Positions 11,311-24,593 of a stretch of DNA of 64,000 nt are shown here, one piece after another. A program made the translations under genes and the position numbers. The notes beneath the pieces are model-generated. The model was given only the letters and a program-made list of their open reading frames with translations, was not told the origin of the DNA and made no database searches. The stretch is from Amaurobius ferox (lineage: Eukaryota; Arthropoda; Arachnida; Araneae; Amaurobiidae): assembly GCA_951213105.1 (NCBI GenBank), contig OX578150.1, forward strand, positions 19,508,022 to 19,572,021, in the 5' to 3' direction. Position 1 is the first letter of the stretch, and each line of letters begins with the position of its first letter.

Positions 11311-11960
11311 ATATTGGATAATTTTACAGAATATTAGTTTACTTTGAAGTTAGTAGGTAAAAGTCTTAGATATTTTTAAAATAGAAAATACATTTTTTGT
11401 TGATATGATGCTTTCACATATTTTATTGATATGATGTTTGTATGGTGATTGAAGAAAAAGTTTATCTTAGGGAAAATATATCGGCTTTTTGTATTCTTAT
11501 TTTCTTCATTCCAAAAGTATCTTTATTTCTCACAAGCCACCTACGGTGCCCAGCTTTTGTCTGGTACAGCTACCAGAAAATCTGCAAATATCGATTTTTT
11601 ACCAAAGTTGTAGGCTGGCCCTTGGTGCCTAACGGCTTATATTGGATAATTTTGCAGAATATTAGCTTACTTTGAAGTTAGTAGGTAAAAGTCTTGGATT
11701 TTTTTAAAATAGAAAATACATTTTTTGTTGGTATGATGCTTGCACGTATTTTATTGATATGTTGTTTGCATGGTGATTGAAGAAAAAGTTTATCTTAGGA
11801 AAAATATATCGGCTTTTTGTATTCTTATTTTCTTCGTTCCAAAAGTATTTTTATTTCTCACTAGCCACCTACGGTGACCAGCTTTCGACTGGTATAGCTA
11901 CCAGAAAATCTGCAAATATCGATTTTTTACCAAAGTTGTAGGCTCTGGGTGCCTAACGGG
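11311..11960 (+). repeat. tandem duplication, about 328-bp unit
   Basis: The unit 11311-11638 is followed by a diverged second copy 11639-about 11960. Substitutions and small indels are scattered through it, so the duplication is old. No coding content. Confidence 0.85.
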
Positions 11961-12720
11961 ATGCTGCTCATTTAAAATCTATCTCTCAGCATGATAATGG
12001 AAGTGGTTAGGCCATGCAGGTCAACCAGGTGGCTGTTAGGGTGGGTACCGATAGCTGTACCAGACGATAGTTGGTCGGCGTAGTTAGGCGAAATGGGCAC
12101 AGTCAAATAAGAAAAACATCAAAAATCTTTGAAGAACATAAGAACATAACTGGGTAAGAAATAAAATATGAAAAAGAAAAATGCAATTAAACATTTATAT
12201 CATGTGTTTAAATCTTGTAATTGTGATCACATGTTTTGAAGTCTAAAAATGAAGAAAATACTACTCCTTTGTACTCATTTCCACATCCACCCTTTTTGAG
12301 GTATGGATGCATTACCCCTTTTGTTACACACCGCTAAATGAGGCGGGTTCCGCTATAAGCATATTTCCTCATTCAGCAGCTTCTTTCCTCAAAAATTACA
12401 TAGTTCTTTGCAGCCAAAATTTATAAATTATATCAAGTATAATATGGGCCTTTTCGACATAATATTTGTGGAAGTGTCTAAAGTAAAGTTAGAAAGCATG
12501 TAAAAAATGTATGTACAGTAAGAGAAGAGTAACTTCTGTAAAATATCAAATAAATTATGTTAAAAATCATTTATGTTAAGTATCATTTATGTTATTTAAT
12601 ACCACGTTATTAATATTAATATTAAAGACCTTCTGGATACACAGTTTTATTAGCTGTTCTACCATTTTGAACTAAGATATGAAGATTACCCTTACTTACA
12701 ACCCATGAACATGCAACGTA

Positions 12721-13042
12721 ATTAAATCAATTCTGTTTGTCTTTATCTTAATATATAAGAATATCAAAAAACGTTACTGTAAAGAATTGTTACCGAAAAA
12801 ATAATAAAAAAAAAAACTGCTTAAAAACGAAAATACAAACTATAGTTGCCAATTGCCAACATCAAAATCAAACATTTCCTAAACTCATATCATTTTGAGT
12901 ATTTTATTTTTGATGAAAATATTTAAATATACGAAAATAAATTATATTTAAATATACGAAAATAAATAAACATTATAATTAAATCAATTCTGTTTGTCTT
13001 TATCTTAATATATAAGAATATCAAAAAACGTTACTGTAAAGA
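12721..13042 (+). repeat. exact 65-bp direct repeat
   Basis: Bases 12721-12785 and 12978-13042 are identical as far as I can see, separated by 192 bp. The spacer itself has a doubled AT-rich motif near 12925-12965. Origin unknown. Confidence 0.8.
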
Positions 13043-13466
13043 AACTCCAATTAACACAATGAATGAATCACGACAAAAGAATCACATTCATTGTTTGTTT
13101 ATAGTCTCTCTCCGCTCTGGTAGGGCAATCATCTGTGAAGATGAACTTGGAAAAAAAAATGAAAGTTACTTCAATTGCTTCAAAGAGCATCACAAATCAA
13201 AAAGAAGCATTCTTGAGAATATTATTGAGGCAGTTTCTATTTGATTCAACTTGCAAGAACTTTAGTTATATTTTCAGCTGATAGAAGGTGGCAAATGTAA
13301 AATGTTTCTGTTTTGATTCTCAGGAGTGGATTATTCCAGAAGCATTCCCGAATGGATCACCCCGGAAGTGTTTCCCGTCAAACACACACTCTGTTTTATT
13401 ATAAATAGAGATTAAATAAAATTTACGGTGATGGTGAAATAGTGCCAGTAAACAAATTCATGTAAA

Positions 13467-13560
13467 ATCAACTCTGTGATATATATTCTATGAAATCAAC
13501 TCGATAATATATATTCTATGAAATCAACTCGGTGATATATATTCTATGAAATCAACCCAG
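13467..13560 (+). repeat. 31-bp tandem repeat, three units
   Basis: Three consecutive copies of an AT-rich 31-bp unit built around ATATATTCTATGAAATCAAC, with few differences, followed by a decayed fourth. Confidence 0.85.
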
Positions 13561-14700
13561 TAATTCAAACTCATTAAAATTGCCCGGTAATCCAGATCCG
13601 GTAAGGTCCTACCGGTGATAAAAATCGTGTGAAATAATATTAGCAGTTGTAGTTAATATATAATTCTCCATTAGGAAAGTAATTTCAATCGTGAATCAAT
13701 CTTTCTAGTTTGAAAAGATAGCTCAACAAAATGCACAAGCACTTAAATGTTAATTGTAATGTTCTTTCAATATGTTTCATGTAAATCTAGTTTTAAAAAA
13801 TTCTTTAGAATGGGTGAAGTTTGCTCTCATGTGGCAGCTTTTTGTTGATGATCAAAACAATAATTAAAGGACTGCATAATCCATCATGAACTTCAATGTC
13901 CTGTACCTGGAATAAGACATCTAAAAAGATAAATAGTTCATCAATAATATTATTAAATTAAATTATGAAGTATCTTGAACTAAAAAGTATTTTAATAAAG
14001 CTGTTTATTTTTAGGGTACTCCAATGGCAGCACTAAAGATTAACTTTAGCCATAAGTGCACTACTAAAGCCTCTGCCCCAAAAGTAAAAATAATATCAAA
14101 GTTACCTTTTGATAATGATTGTTAAGATAAATAAAAACCCTGCATATGTATTGTAGAATTTTACAAACCGTTTTTAATTGATTAGGCATAGCACAGCTAA
14201 AAATACCTTGAAACAAATTATTCACATTAATTGGTTCCAAAATTTAAGGTTTGTTTAAAAATTTGTTAAAAATGTTGGTTAAAAATTTGTTTACAAGAGT
14301 TTACCTCAAAGCAAGAAACCATAATTAGGTTTTAAATATTAAATGCTTTATTAATATACTCCAAAAGTTCCAATGTGTTCCTTTCTGAAAACCAAAGCAT
14401 GGTATGATCTCTTTGAACTCATGTAACTGATCTTAGTGTCTCCATGATTGAATTTTAGTAGCATTGCACATAAGATTTTATAATGTAAAAAAATGCTAAT
14501 AAACATATAATCATTAATTCAGCACAAATTATTTTGTGCATTTACAAGAGTATTTACTTTCTATGTAATAAAAATGATGCAATGCAAGTGGGCTACACCT
14601 ACTGAAACATTTTTTTAACATTGTAAAAGTCACATTGCAGTCACTATAAATTATTTTTTTTATTTAAATCCCACACGATTGTAATTATTTTATTAATTTT

Positions 14701-15510
14701 AGGACCACCAGCCATATGCTGCCATTCTCAGTGCCTTATCAGACAGCGAAGACACTGATTCAGCACCTGAGACAAGAAAGTACAGAAAATATCTCAGACA
14801 TAATTGTTCTGTGCAAAGAACTAAATGCAAAATTACCCAAAACTATCAATATCCCTCATAGATTAACTATTTTAATTAACAATTTGGCAGTTTCGACACA
14901 AGTGATAAAAGAAATTGAGTGTGCCACTATAACGTGACCAAAAGAGCAGAATATGGAGAGCTCAGAGGTGAGATCGGGTCACTGCCTCTTTATTTGGAAA
15001 AGTGCTTAGATGCAAGTGAGGGTACACAAGTCTTGTATAAGAAAAATTATGGACACAAGTGTCCCTTTTGCTAATGATGCTATGATGAGCATTATTTTTT
15101 TCTGAGTGCCACACCTAACGGAAAGATAATGTGTGACTGCTGTGAGTCAGCTTATTTGAAATAAAATGTCCAGCAGTAGTGAAAGAGAAAAAAAAATTAA
15201 AATATGCAAAGAAAAGTTTCATTTAAACACGAAATTGCATTTAAAACACAATCATATTTCCTATGATCAAGTTAAAGGTCAAATGGACATATTCAAAATT
15301 CATAAATGTTCTTTTCTGATGTATACTGATGTGGATTTTCACATCCAACTAATATAGTTTGATGAAGATTACTGGACCTTACAGAAACCGAATTTAATAA
15401 GGTTTTATGAAAAATTTGTTTTGCCTAAAATTTTAAATATAAACTCAGGTTTGTAAAGCTTCATCTCAACAGTTTCATTTTACAGCTTCATCTCGACAGT
15501 TGGCAGAACG
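14701..15510. other. no recognised gene
   Basis: A 73-residue ORF (14716-14937) and a 63-residue ORF (15166-15357) on + show no family features. Another frame near 14703 reads an acidic string (ALSDSEDTDSAPET), but it stops soon after. Confidence 0.4.
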
Positions 15511-15807
15511 TTGGAGCACTGCTACAGGTGTGTCATTGTCTGCTTCAAAAATTTGTCTGTGTTTGTTGCACCTTGGACTGTGTTGAAGACCCTGACCATC
15601 CGACTCATCCAAAGGACTCAAGTAACTGCTTGGATGGCCGGACCTTGGACTGTGTTGAAGACCCAGACCATCCGACTCGTCAGCAAGGACTTGAGCATCT
15701 ATTTGGACGGCCGGGGACCTTGGACTGTGTGTAAGAATTCGTTTGTAGAGGATTCCCCTGACGCAAAACCATCAACGCCTGCAGCTACAATGGGCTCATC
15801 AACATAA
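15511..15807 (+). repeat. 72/75-bp tandem repeat open in two frames
   Basis: CCTTGGACTGTGT recurs at 15571, 15643 and 15718, giving units of 72 and 75 bp. Both spacings are multiples of three, so two + frames stay open through the array: one 98 residues long (repeat PWTVLKT-TIRL) and one 68 residues long (repeat TLDCVEDPDHPT). No domain is recognised. It may be a minisatellite within a TE end rather than a gene. Confidence 0.7.
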
Positions 15808-15872
15808 ACACTGGCATGCACTTTCACAACAAGTCATCTTTTCTAATAAATCCCGCTTTATTTTGGGGTAAA

Positions 15873-16014
15873 GTGATGGTTGCATCCACGTATCTTGGAC
15901 AATTTCAGCTGATAAGAATTGTGAGTAATCGCAACAGCAACCAGTATATCAGAGAAGTTCTTGAGCCCAAAGTTGTACCCTTCCTTTAACATATTCCTGG
16001 AGCTGTTCTTGTAT
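15873..16014 (+). pseudogene. Tc1/mariner transposase remnant
   Basis: One frame reads NQYIREVLEPKVVPFL, a stop, then HIPGAVL. This is the segment just before the second catalytic Asp (the QQDNARPH region) of Tc1-type DDE transposases. The rest is not detectable, so it is a short relic. Confidence 0.65.
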
Positions 16015-17379
16015 GTGGATGAAGCCCAATTTGTATGTGACTGAAGTGCATAAAATGTGAAACTTTTAAATAGTTGTAACAGAGTTCAAAAATCTAACAA
16101 TTTTGCATGTTTCTAACAGAGTGCATGAAATTAACAGTTATGGATGTTTTAATATTGCATGTTGTTAACAGAGTTTTTATCTAAATAGTTTATATGTTTT
16201 TAATAGAGTGTATGAAATGTTTGCATGTTTTTAAACTAGAGTGCATATTATTTGTTGATTTGGGTGTGCAATCCTGCAATTATTTCATGAATTAATTTGT
16301 GTATCATTGTATGTATCCTTTCTGTGTGTCTTATAATTACAGTTTAAAATTTGGATATAGAGTTATGCTGTTTGTAAAATGTCAACAATCTTTTTAGTGG
16401 GGTGAAAAAATGCAAGGATTTTATCCTCATCTCACGGAATATGAAGAATTTGCATATAATAATTTTATTATCTTGATATTTAGAATGTGTATAATGTAGA
16501 TTAAGGTGGAGCTTAAGAAGTAAAATAGCATATTTAACGATTGCGTAAAATTTCACAATTTTGGAAAAATAATTAAGTAAAACATAGATTCCTACCATGT
16601 CTTTTCCAGACGTTTACAATTATCAGGCAATCTGGGCATGTTGGGAAATGGGAAATTCATGATTTTCATTTTTTCCACTTAAAGTGGATAGATTTAATTG
16701 AGAAAGGCCTAGTTTCCTTGGGGGCGAAATTGTATGCAGTATTTTGCATGAAAATTATCAGTACTCAGGTTCAGTAGCAGCTCATCAATAAGTGTTGCAG
16801 AGCTACAACACCCCCTGCAATTTATTTCAAAATATATACTTTTATTTATCCATCACATTTGTATAATTTTATCGCGTAGATTTGGCACTTGGCACTGAAC
16901 GAATGTAAGTCGAAGTTCATAAACAAATTTTTGCGGCCGCAACATAAGTGGGAATATCAATTTCCATGTGAATGTTCTCAAGGTGTGTGGGAAAAGAGTT
17001 TTTCGAGACACAAAACTCACAGCTCATTTTCTCCACTAAAAGGTTGAGTGCACATGCTCAGAGTGATTCTTAGGGTGGCAGGGGTTGCCTGTTATAATGA
17101 TCATGGCATGCTTAAGCAGATGCAGTTCCATCTAGAGTTTTATTTGTATGGAACGTGTTCGAGTTCCTGTTTTTGAGTCAGAAACTGTTTGTTTATGTTG
17201 CTTGTTTGTTTCTTTTGGAATAAATGACTGTTTAATGAATGCCTGTGTGTTTGGAAGTTAATTAAACGACGAGTATGTTATCTTTGCAGAAAATTGTTTT
17301 TTTTCTGGATTATCTTTGATTGAGAAAAATTGCATTAAAAGTAATGGTCACTTAATCGAAACATTTAATCAAAACATTT
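16015..17379. other. no gene seen; decayed short repeats
   Basis: 16040-16250 contains five or six loosely repeated strings of the form TAACAGAGTGCATGAAAT, about 50-60 bp apart. The remainder is AT-rich with nothing recognisable. Confidence 0.5.
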
Positions 17380-18378
17380 ATGCTAAATACAACTGTATGT
17401 GGTTGTGAAACGAAAAATACACTGTTTTATTTTCCATGCTTGCTTTACGGTGTGGATTCTGCTTGGACTAAAGCGGGGGTCAAGGATTTATATCACCTTC
17501 CTGAAAAACTGAAAAGGTATGAAAGCTCTGTGAAACACATAAGAAATGTCATTGCTTTGGCTATTCTTCGGAAAATAAATATCACTACCCAATTAAGCGA
17601 AGAATATAGATTAAGCATAGTCAATTACAACAAGGAAATGCAAAAAAAAAGAAATCAATCTCAAAAGTAAAGCTCTCAAAAATAATCGATTGCATTAAGT
17701 TTTATGGGAAGTTTGAACTACCATTACCAGGGTGGCTACAGAAACTTAAAAACAAAATTCCCTGAGTTTTCCCTGATTTCCAGAGTATTTTTCCTGAAAT
17801 TCCCTGATTTTCTTCAATCATCTGTTGGCATAAGAATTTCCCAATCATACTCATAAACTCGACAAACTAAAAACTGATAGATGTATAAATGAATATAAAA
17901 GATAAATATAAAACATTTATATATATTGTATAAGATAAGCAGCATAAAAAAACAGAGTATCAACTTTGAAGCAGAAAACATTGGATGAGTTTTTCACGTA
18001 AAGAGGCAAAGCGAGTAAAAATAATTCAGTAATTTCAACGTGTTTTTACATTACATCATGCGATGGTTTTTCAAGTTGCTTAATGTTATGCAAAATTAAA
18101 TTGTATGTATGTTTTAAAATAATTTAGAAATTTGCTCTTATTACTTAGTACTTATTTATAATAGATTTATTGTACAGTAGACATAAACCAAACAACCAAT
18201 CCTTCTTCCCATGTCTTGAACTGATGAGTACTTTATCAAGGTATCATTATATGTCTGTTAGCAAGAAAACTCCTTAGCGGATCTACTTTTATAGAATATA
18301 TTATTTCAACGTTGAAGCAGAGGAGGATTTTAAAAATTGGGGAACATTTAAGATATTGGCAAAATACAAATTTTATTA

Positions 18379-20175
18379 CAGTACGCGACCTCTTATCCGG
18401 CGTCCCAATATCCAGACTCTCCCAAAACCGGAATACGGCAAAATAATGCCAAATTCTGCGCCAATAAGTGATTATTTGCTATATATTGTGCCAAATAGCG
18501 ATTTTTTGTTTAAAATCCTGCCAAATGCTTTTTTGCTTTAATTAGCAATATCAATAAAAAGAAGGCATTGAAACCTACTACTTTAGAGGTTTTGAAATAG
18601 GACGCGCAAACCGCGCACGAAATTCAAAATTCCCGCGCAGAAAAAAATGCCGCATGCACTCACCGCCGCTGATTCTTCTTAAATTTCGAAAACAAATGCG
18701 AGGAATTCTCGCGATAGCGAATGAAAATTTTCCGTGGATCATGTTTTTTCTGAGAAGTTCCATAATTCCTCTTTTCCGGAAAACATCCGAAGTAGCACCA
18801 TTTTTCCCAAAAATTTCCTAAGCGGCTGCGTCCGCCCGTCACATTTACGACGAGACGCGTCATTCCATTCTTCACTAGTTTCGGATAAGTCTCCTGTATA
18901 GTATATAGGAGCCGCGACTTGTCCATAACTAACTCCTGTATAGTATAATACAGAAGTTAGTTACGGACAAGTCCCGGCAAGGTGCTTTTTTAATGGTGTT
19001 TCATTTTTTTTTTGGGTGTATAAGGCAGAGCACACAAGGCACAAAGGTTTTGATTTTTTCGAATTTGTTACATTTCCTTTTCTGCTCTTTGTTCCGGGAC
19101 TTTGATTTTTGGTAAAAGTATTCCAACTTTTTCGCTAGAAATATCCTGATATCGCTAAAAAAATCCTACGCTCTTCAAACGCGATGTGCCGTGCAGAATT
19201 CACACTATTTTGCACAATTTAATAAACATTTATTGGAAAAGATGAAAAAAAAGAGAGTCATCAGCGCATTTACGAGAGGATAGAAAGTAAGTTTAAGTAA
19301 GGAATTCCCGAAATTAATGAAAGTTAACTTTTGCCGAAATGTAGAGAAAAGTATAGCAGCTATAAAATGTCATTCAGGACCTTCTCATTGATCTCTTTAA
19401 ATACTTAATCTAAGCAATAAATTTGTCATTTTCTCGGGAAAATCCATATATTTCGTTTCATTTTTAAATATTTTCCATTTTTTCAATCTGCTTCCATCCA
19501 CTAATATTTATATATTTTTTGTGCTTTTTATGCTGGGATATTATCTTTTAAACATATTGTTGGTGAAAATAAGATATATGTTTAGGATAACGAAATTAAA
19601 ATTTTTTTATTTATTCAGACATTTAGAATTACAAGGCTTATTAGAAATACATTTGAAGAGCATAAATTAGAATTTGATATATTTATATTTGATATATTTT
19701 ATATTTGCACCCATAGTTGAATATCTCATTTTAATTAAAAATGAACATCCTTCTCATCTTAATTTTGTTAAAGTACTTTAAAATACTTTGAAACATATGA
19801 ACAAAGGTGCTTCTGCCAAAATATTAGATGAATATGGTGAGGGCCCACTTTAGTTGAAATGTTAAAAAAAAAAAAAGACTTCTAATAACTACCCTGAATA
19901 ATCAACTTTTTTCAAACATTTTTTTTCTTTCAAAATCTTTCTTAATCACTAAATTTGATACTATAATTACATGTAATTTGCATTTTAGTTAACCCATATA
20001 GATTGTAAAAAAGCTTTTTTTAATACATTTATGTTTTTAAAATGAATTATAATTTTCTATAACAACATTTGAGACCACTCCAGTAAGTTTTAGATAAAGT
20101 GTTCCGAATTACGGTAAAACCCCTTATCCAGAATGCCTGAAGTCCCAAGCATTCCGGATCATAGATCCTGTACTA
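18379..20175 (+). mobile_element. pogo-like non-autonomous DNA element, copy 1
   Basis: It starts CAGTACGCGACCTCTTATCC after TA and ends in the inverted counterpart AGATCCTGTACT near 20175. A second copy (42604-57986) aligns along the whole length and has clean TA TSDs. CAGT termini with TA target sites are typical of the pogo/Tigger branch. No transposase ORF is visible in 1.8 kb, and its short ORFs are not conserved. It has a 30-bp-arm hairpin at 18912-18977. Confidence 0.75.
18912..18977. repeat. hairpin in pogo-like copy 1
   Basis: Arms 18912-18941 and 18948-18977 pair at 27 of 30 positions with a 6-base loop. The same hairpin is present at 56514-56579 in copy 2. Confidence 0.85.
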
Positions 20176-22256
20176 TTATTATTTGACAGTAACAAAGACA
20201 AATTCACAGAAATATTTTAATTTATTAATGAGTAATATTGTTAACATGTATTTATTATTGCTATCTTCTCATTTTTAACATTTAATAAATTTTCAAAACT
20301 TATTTTAAGTTTTTTTCCCCCCCTAAAACTAATTATTTTCTATAAGTTATTGTCACTATTACCATTTTTTCCATTTCTTAAAGGTTTGCAAATTTAAATT
20401 TTTCATTTATCCATTGTTTAAATATTTTAAACATTTATATTCTCTAATTTTTTTAACCTCGTCATTTTTTTTAAATCTTGCCAATGATTTTCATTATAGA
20501 CCTTTTCAGGCGTTTTATAATATTTGTTTTCAAATACATCATAAAAAAAAAAATTATTTATCATAAAGCATTCAAATACATTTTGAGGCAATTTTAAATT
20601 CATTTAAGTTTTCTCATCTTGACCTTTTTATTTTTTACTTTTCCAAGCTTATGAAGCATTCACTATTATTTATTCCTCTTATTTTTAAGAAGCCCGTCCA
20701 CTAATTTTTCTTTAATTTCGAGGGTTTTACAAATGAATTTCGGCAAATTTTAATAAATTAATATTCTTGTTTTATATTTTAAGCATTTACTCTAATTTTT
20801 CAATCATCGCGATCGCGATATTTTAGCCTTTTTTCCCGTTATATTAACAGACGTTTTGAACTCTTATTTTAAAATTTCCCCAATATGTTTATTTCATTTC
20901 ATAACAAATAAATTCTTTATCCTTTTGAAGAAATTTTATTTTTTTTAATATTTCGACGTTTTGAATTTAAAACATGGTGTTTTATATTGCTAGAAACATG
21001 CCATTTTATTGCAATACTCGAATTTTCCGATCAACGGGAAAAGGGTCTATGAACTATTCCTGGCCCCGCGGGTTGAAAATGGAACCAATTTAACTTTGAA
21101 TTTATTGTAATTGTTAACAGTTTGCACTTCTGAAAATACAACTTCAATCCCTAAGCAAACACTTTAGAAATCCATACATCGTCGATGAGAGATTAATAAT
21201 TTAAAACAGGATATAATATGTAAAAGGAAATCTGAAATTTCTCCTAGCGAAAAACTGTCTTACATCGAGATTTTAAAAATTATGAAGTTCTCGTGATCAA
21301 GTTTTAAAATTAATACGAAGTATGTCCGGGATAGCATCCTTCAAACGTGCTATTTTAGCCAATGCTACACACATTCATTATTTCCATATAGTCGTTTATG
21401 GGCCTTTCATATGTAGGTTAAAGTAGAACAATAATACATAACATTGCAATATCGGCAATTCAGCTAGGAAAAGCATTTCCCATCCCCAAGGGTGATATCC
21501 TTTATTCGTGCCGGCCCCGAGCGGCAGCGTAATCCCGAAACTCGTTTATATAGATTAATTCTTTTCATTTTTCATTGTGAAAAATATGCTATAATGAATA
21601 TTTAACCAAAAAATAAATTCACAAGCACGAAATAGCAGGAACGAGTTTCACACGCACCATTTTTATTTTAGCGAATCATTTTAATTCCGTTCATGCATCC
21701 GCTTTCGGGAATCCTTTTAAATTTGAGTCAGATGTAAAAATGGAGGAACCCATTTAACTCGTGATTATTATTTGCCGTGCTCATTGTAGAGAGCACGGCA
21801 AAGATGCTTTCTTTGGCTACACCCCGGAATGTTGTAAATCACATCGGTGATTGCGGGGAGGGGTAAGATAGGAATCTAGATACTGGATTGCACTCATCCT
21901 CTGCAGCAAATGCAATAAATTACGATAGAATAGCCATCCTACACTATCGCACAGTTTTCCAGGTAATCAGGATTTCGTTAATCGCCAGTTTTTCAAGTTT
22001 AATCGCCATGTGGTTCCGGGGGGGGGGGGTAAAAGCGATGTGCAGCGCTACACCTGTTTTCGGAATCTGCGCATGATGTATGTCATCATCGAGTCAAAAT
22101 TTCTCGATTGCTTGCTGTTCTTCCCGCCATTGATGTTGATTAATTTGTTTATATTGACCTTGGATTTACATCTTATTTTGCATCGTTTGATTTCTTTTAC
22201 ACATTCAAGTGTAGATATTTTACTTTTATTTAGTACTTAATAATTTCATCAACATC
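20176..22256. other. noncoding, very AT-rich; one hairpin
   Basis: No gene recognised. A perfect 12-bp inverted repeat (21771-21782/21791-21802) flanks an 8-base loop. A G run lies at 22019-22028, shortly before the THAP start. Confidence 0.5.
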
Positions 22257-22538
22257 ATGCCGAATTGTGCAGTTACTACATGTAAGAACACAAATCGCAA
22301 CACTAAAGGTATGGGAATTATTTTTCATAGTTTCCCTAAAGATGAATCTATGCAAAAAAAAATGTTACATTAAGTGCCGAAGATTGGATAAAGTGAATTT
22401 TTCAAATGCATGTGTATGTTCCGAGCATTTTGTGGAGGAGGACTATGCTAGAGATTTAAGAGCTGAATTTTTACAATTACCCCCGTCAAGTAGATTGAAT
22501 CTCACTGCCGTTCCATCTCAGAAATTAAATACTTCTAG

Positions 22539-24593
22539 CAGGGATGTATCTACAGTGGTCGGCGGTGGTCGGGGTTTCCACCACTCAGAATTTCCGACCA
22601 CCACTCAATTGCCGACCACCACTCATCCAAAAAAATATACGTACAGTACAATCTCGAAAATCCGGACGTTTTCCAAATTTTCGGTTTTTTTTCCCAGACT
22701 GACGAAGTCGCGGATTTAAAAAACAACAGGGTGGGTAAGATTATTTATTTTATACATAAGATTATTTATGTTACCGTATTTTCCGATCGACTTTCTGAAC
22801 CCGGAAATGAAACGAAAGTTTAGATGGACGGCCGAAGATAGGCTCGTGGTTGGAGCGTGAATTGCGTTGTTAGCGTTAATCCCTTCTCCCCTTATTCAAG
22901 TCACAACTCCTGATGAATTATTTCGCGTAAAATATACATCGTTATTTAAATACTGAATTTTTATTATCAAAATTTCCTTTTCTCATTATTGAAAAAGACA
23001 TTTTTCTGAAACAATGTAATTTTTAATATAACTTTAAAACGTTATCGTAACATTTTATCACAGATGTTCAATTAAATCTAAAAATCCCGAGAATTCATAT
23101 TAACGCTCCCGGAAATTTATTTTGTTCATTTCATAGTACGATTTCCATTCTTCAATGTATTCTGCTTTGTCTTCAGAATCTCCTCCCCCTCCCGATATTT
23201 GACGATTTTTTCGTTCTCGTCGAACGTGTCAGCTTGAAATCGACTGTATATTTTGCCTTTTTTGTTTAGAAAGCCATATTTACATACTATAAATAGCAAA
23301 TAAATAACTAAATAATATCGTATCGCACAGAACCGAGCAACAAGGTCATTAACCCACAGACCTCTCAAAGGGGTCGGCTTGCCACCGGTGACAGTCTGCT
23401 GCGTTTGCGATTAGGAACTAAGCAAATTCCTTTCTTCGGTTTCCCTGCCCCACCACGTCCGGGCGCTGCTGTAACCTAGTAATGACTCATCGTAATTTAG
23501 AAAAATTATTGAGAGAGATATTTTTCTTTCTTGGAAAAGATATTTATTTTATCTACTACTGCGATATTTTTTACATATTTGACTATTACTAATAAAGTTT
23601 TTACTTTTTTCAGAGTCATCAGTCTTTTTAAACATAACATTATATAGATGCTAGATAATAAATAAAACTTTTAAGTTCTTATTTTTTGTTTTTCGTTCGT
23701 TAATAGCGAAAACGGTTTAAACACATTTACACCTTTAAATATATCGTTAAAAGTGCTAATCCTCGATCTTTATTAAATCTCGGCACTGCATTAAAAATCC
23801 GGCGCTTCATTAAATCTCGACAAAGCCGATATAACGGAAGTTCTGCACTTTGATGATGATGCGCCAATCGTAAATAAATTGAATGATGGCGAAATTCGCG
23901 ATATGATATTAAATAAAAAAAGATCGAAGTAGTGACGATAAATGTGGAGAAGAAAAAATACCCATTGATAATCTTATGCAAAAAATCGATCATGCAATTA
24001 AAGGTCTTGAACAAAGAAGCATTATAACCGAGCAGAAGTAATGTCCATCTACAGGGTAAAGAAAACTGCTTTCCCATAAACCAAAATTAATGAAATAACA
24101 AATGTTAATTCAAATATTTAAACGAAATGATAAAATGGAATTTTATCGTTTCGTTTCGTTCACACATTCTAAATTATTAATGTGTATATTTTTTCTTAGA
24201 AATTTCTTTTGTCCTATTTTTAAATTAAATCATATGTTTTAATTGATTAACTTAACTTTTGCCATTATTTTTACTAAAAATAGTGCTTTATAGTGTATTT
24301 AGTTAATATCAAATCTGAATTTTATTCAAATTCTATAATCCGGAAAAATCGAAAATCCGGAATCGGCATGGTCCGGACGAGTCCGGATTTTCGAGGTTGT
24401 ACTGTATTATAATTACATTTAAAAAAAGTTATATTCAATTTTATCAAATGTTTTTCTTTAATATAAAAGTATACAATACTAATACTGTTTATGTGTGCGA
24501 ATTAATGCGAAGCTCGTTTCGAAATTTTATATTTGCAATTATAATTGTTCTGGAAAATCAACCACCACTCACATTTCTCTAGATACATCCCTG
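22539..24593. mobile_element. hAT-type non-autonomous element, TTCTAG TSD
   Basis: Termini CAGGGATGTATCTA (22539) and TAGATACATCCCTG (24593) are exact inverted copies, flanked by TTCTAG at 22533-22538 and 24594-24599. Inside each end are several CCACCACTC repeats. Most of its length is a nested pogo-like element, leaving about 290 bp of its own sequence. Excision restores the P1 frame. Confidence 0.85.
22644..24404. mobile_element. second pogo-like family nested in the hAT-type element
   Basis: It starts CAGTACAATCTCGAAAATCC and ends with the inverted form (GAGGTTGTACTG), TA on both sides. Length 1761 bp. It belongs to a different subfamily from the element at 18379. No transposase could be read. 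Confidence 0.8.

Larger units (their letters stand above)
10320..14700. other. noncoding AT-rich region with small repeats
   Basis: No recognisable gene. It contains the 328-bp, 65-bp and 31-bp repeats listed separately. A 61-residue ORF at 13059-13244 and scattered short ORFs have no identifiable features. Confidence 0.5.

Noticed and set aside
13461..13560. CRISPR-like array of 31-bp units
   Set aside because: The units are contiguous without distinct spacers, in a eukaryotic TE context; a simple tandem repeat.
21888..22240. ORFs upstream of the THAP start
   Set aside because: Featureless and overlapping a G run; no support for coding.
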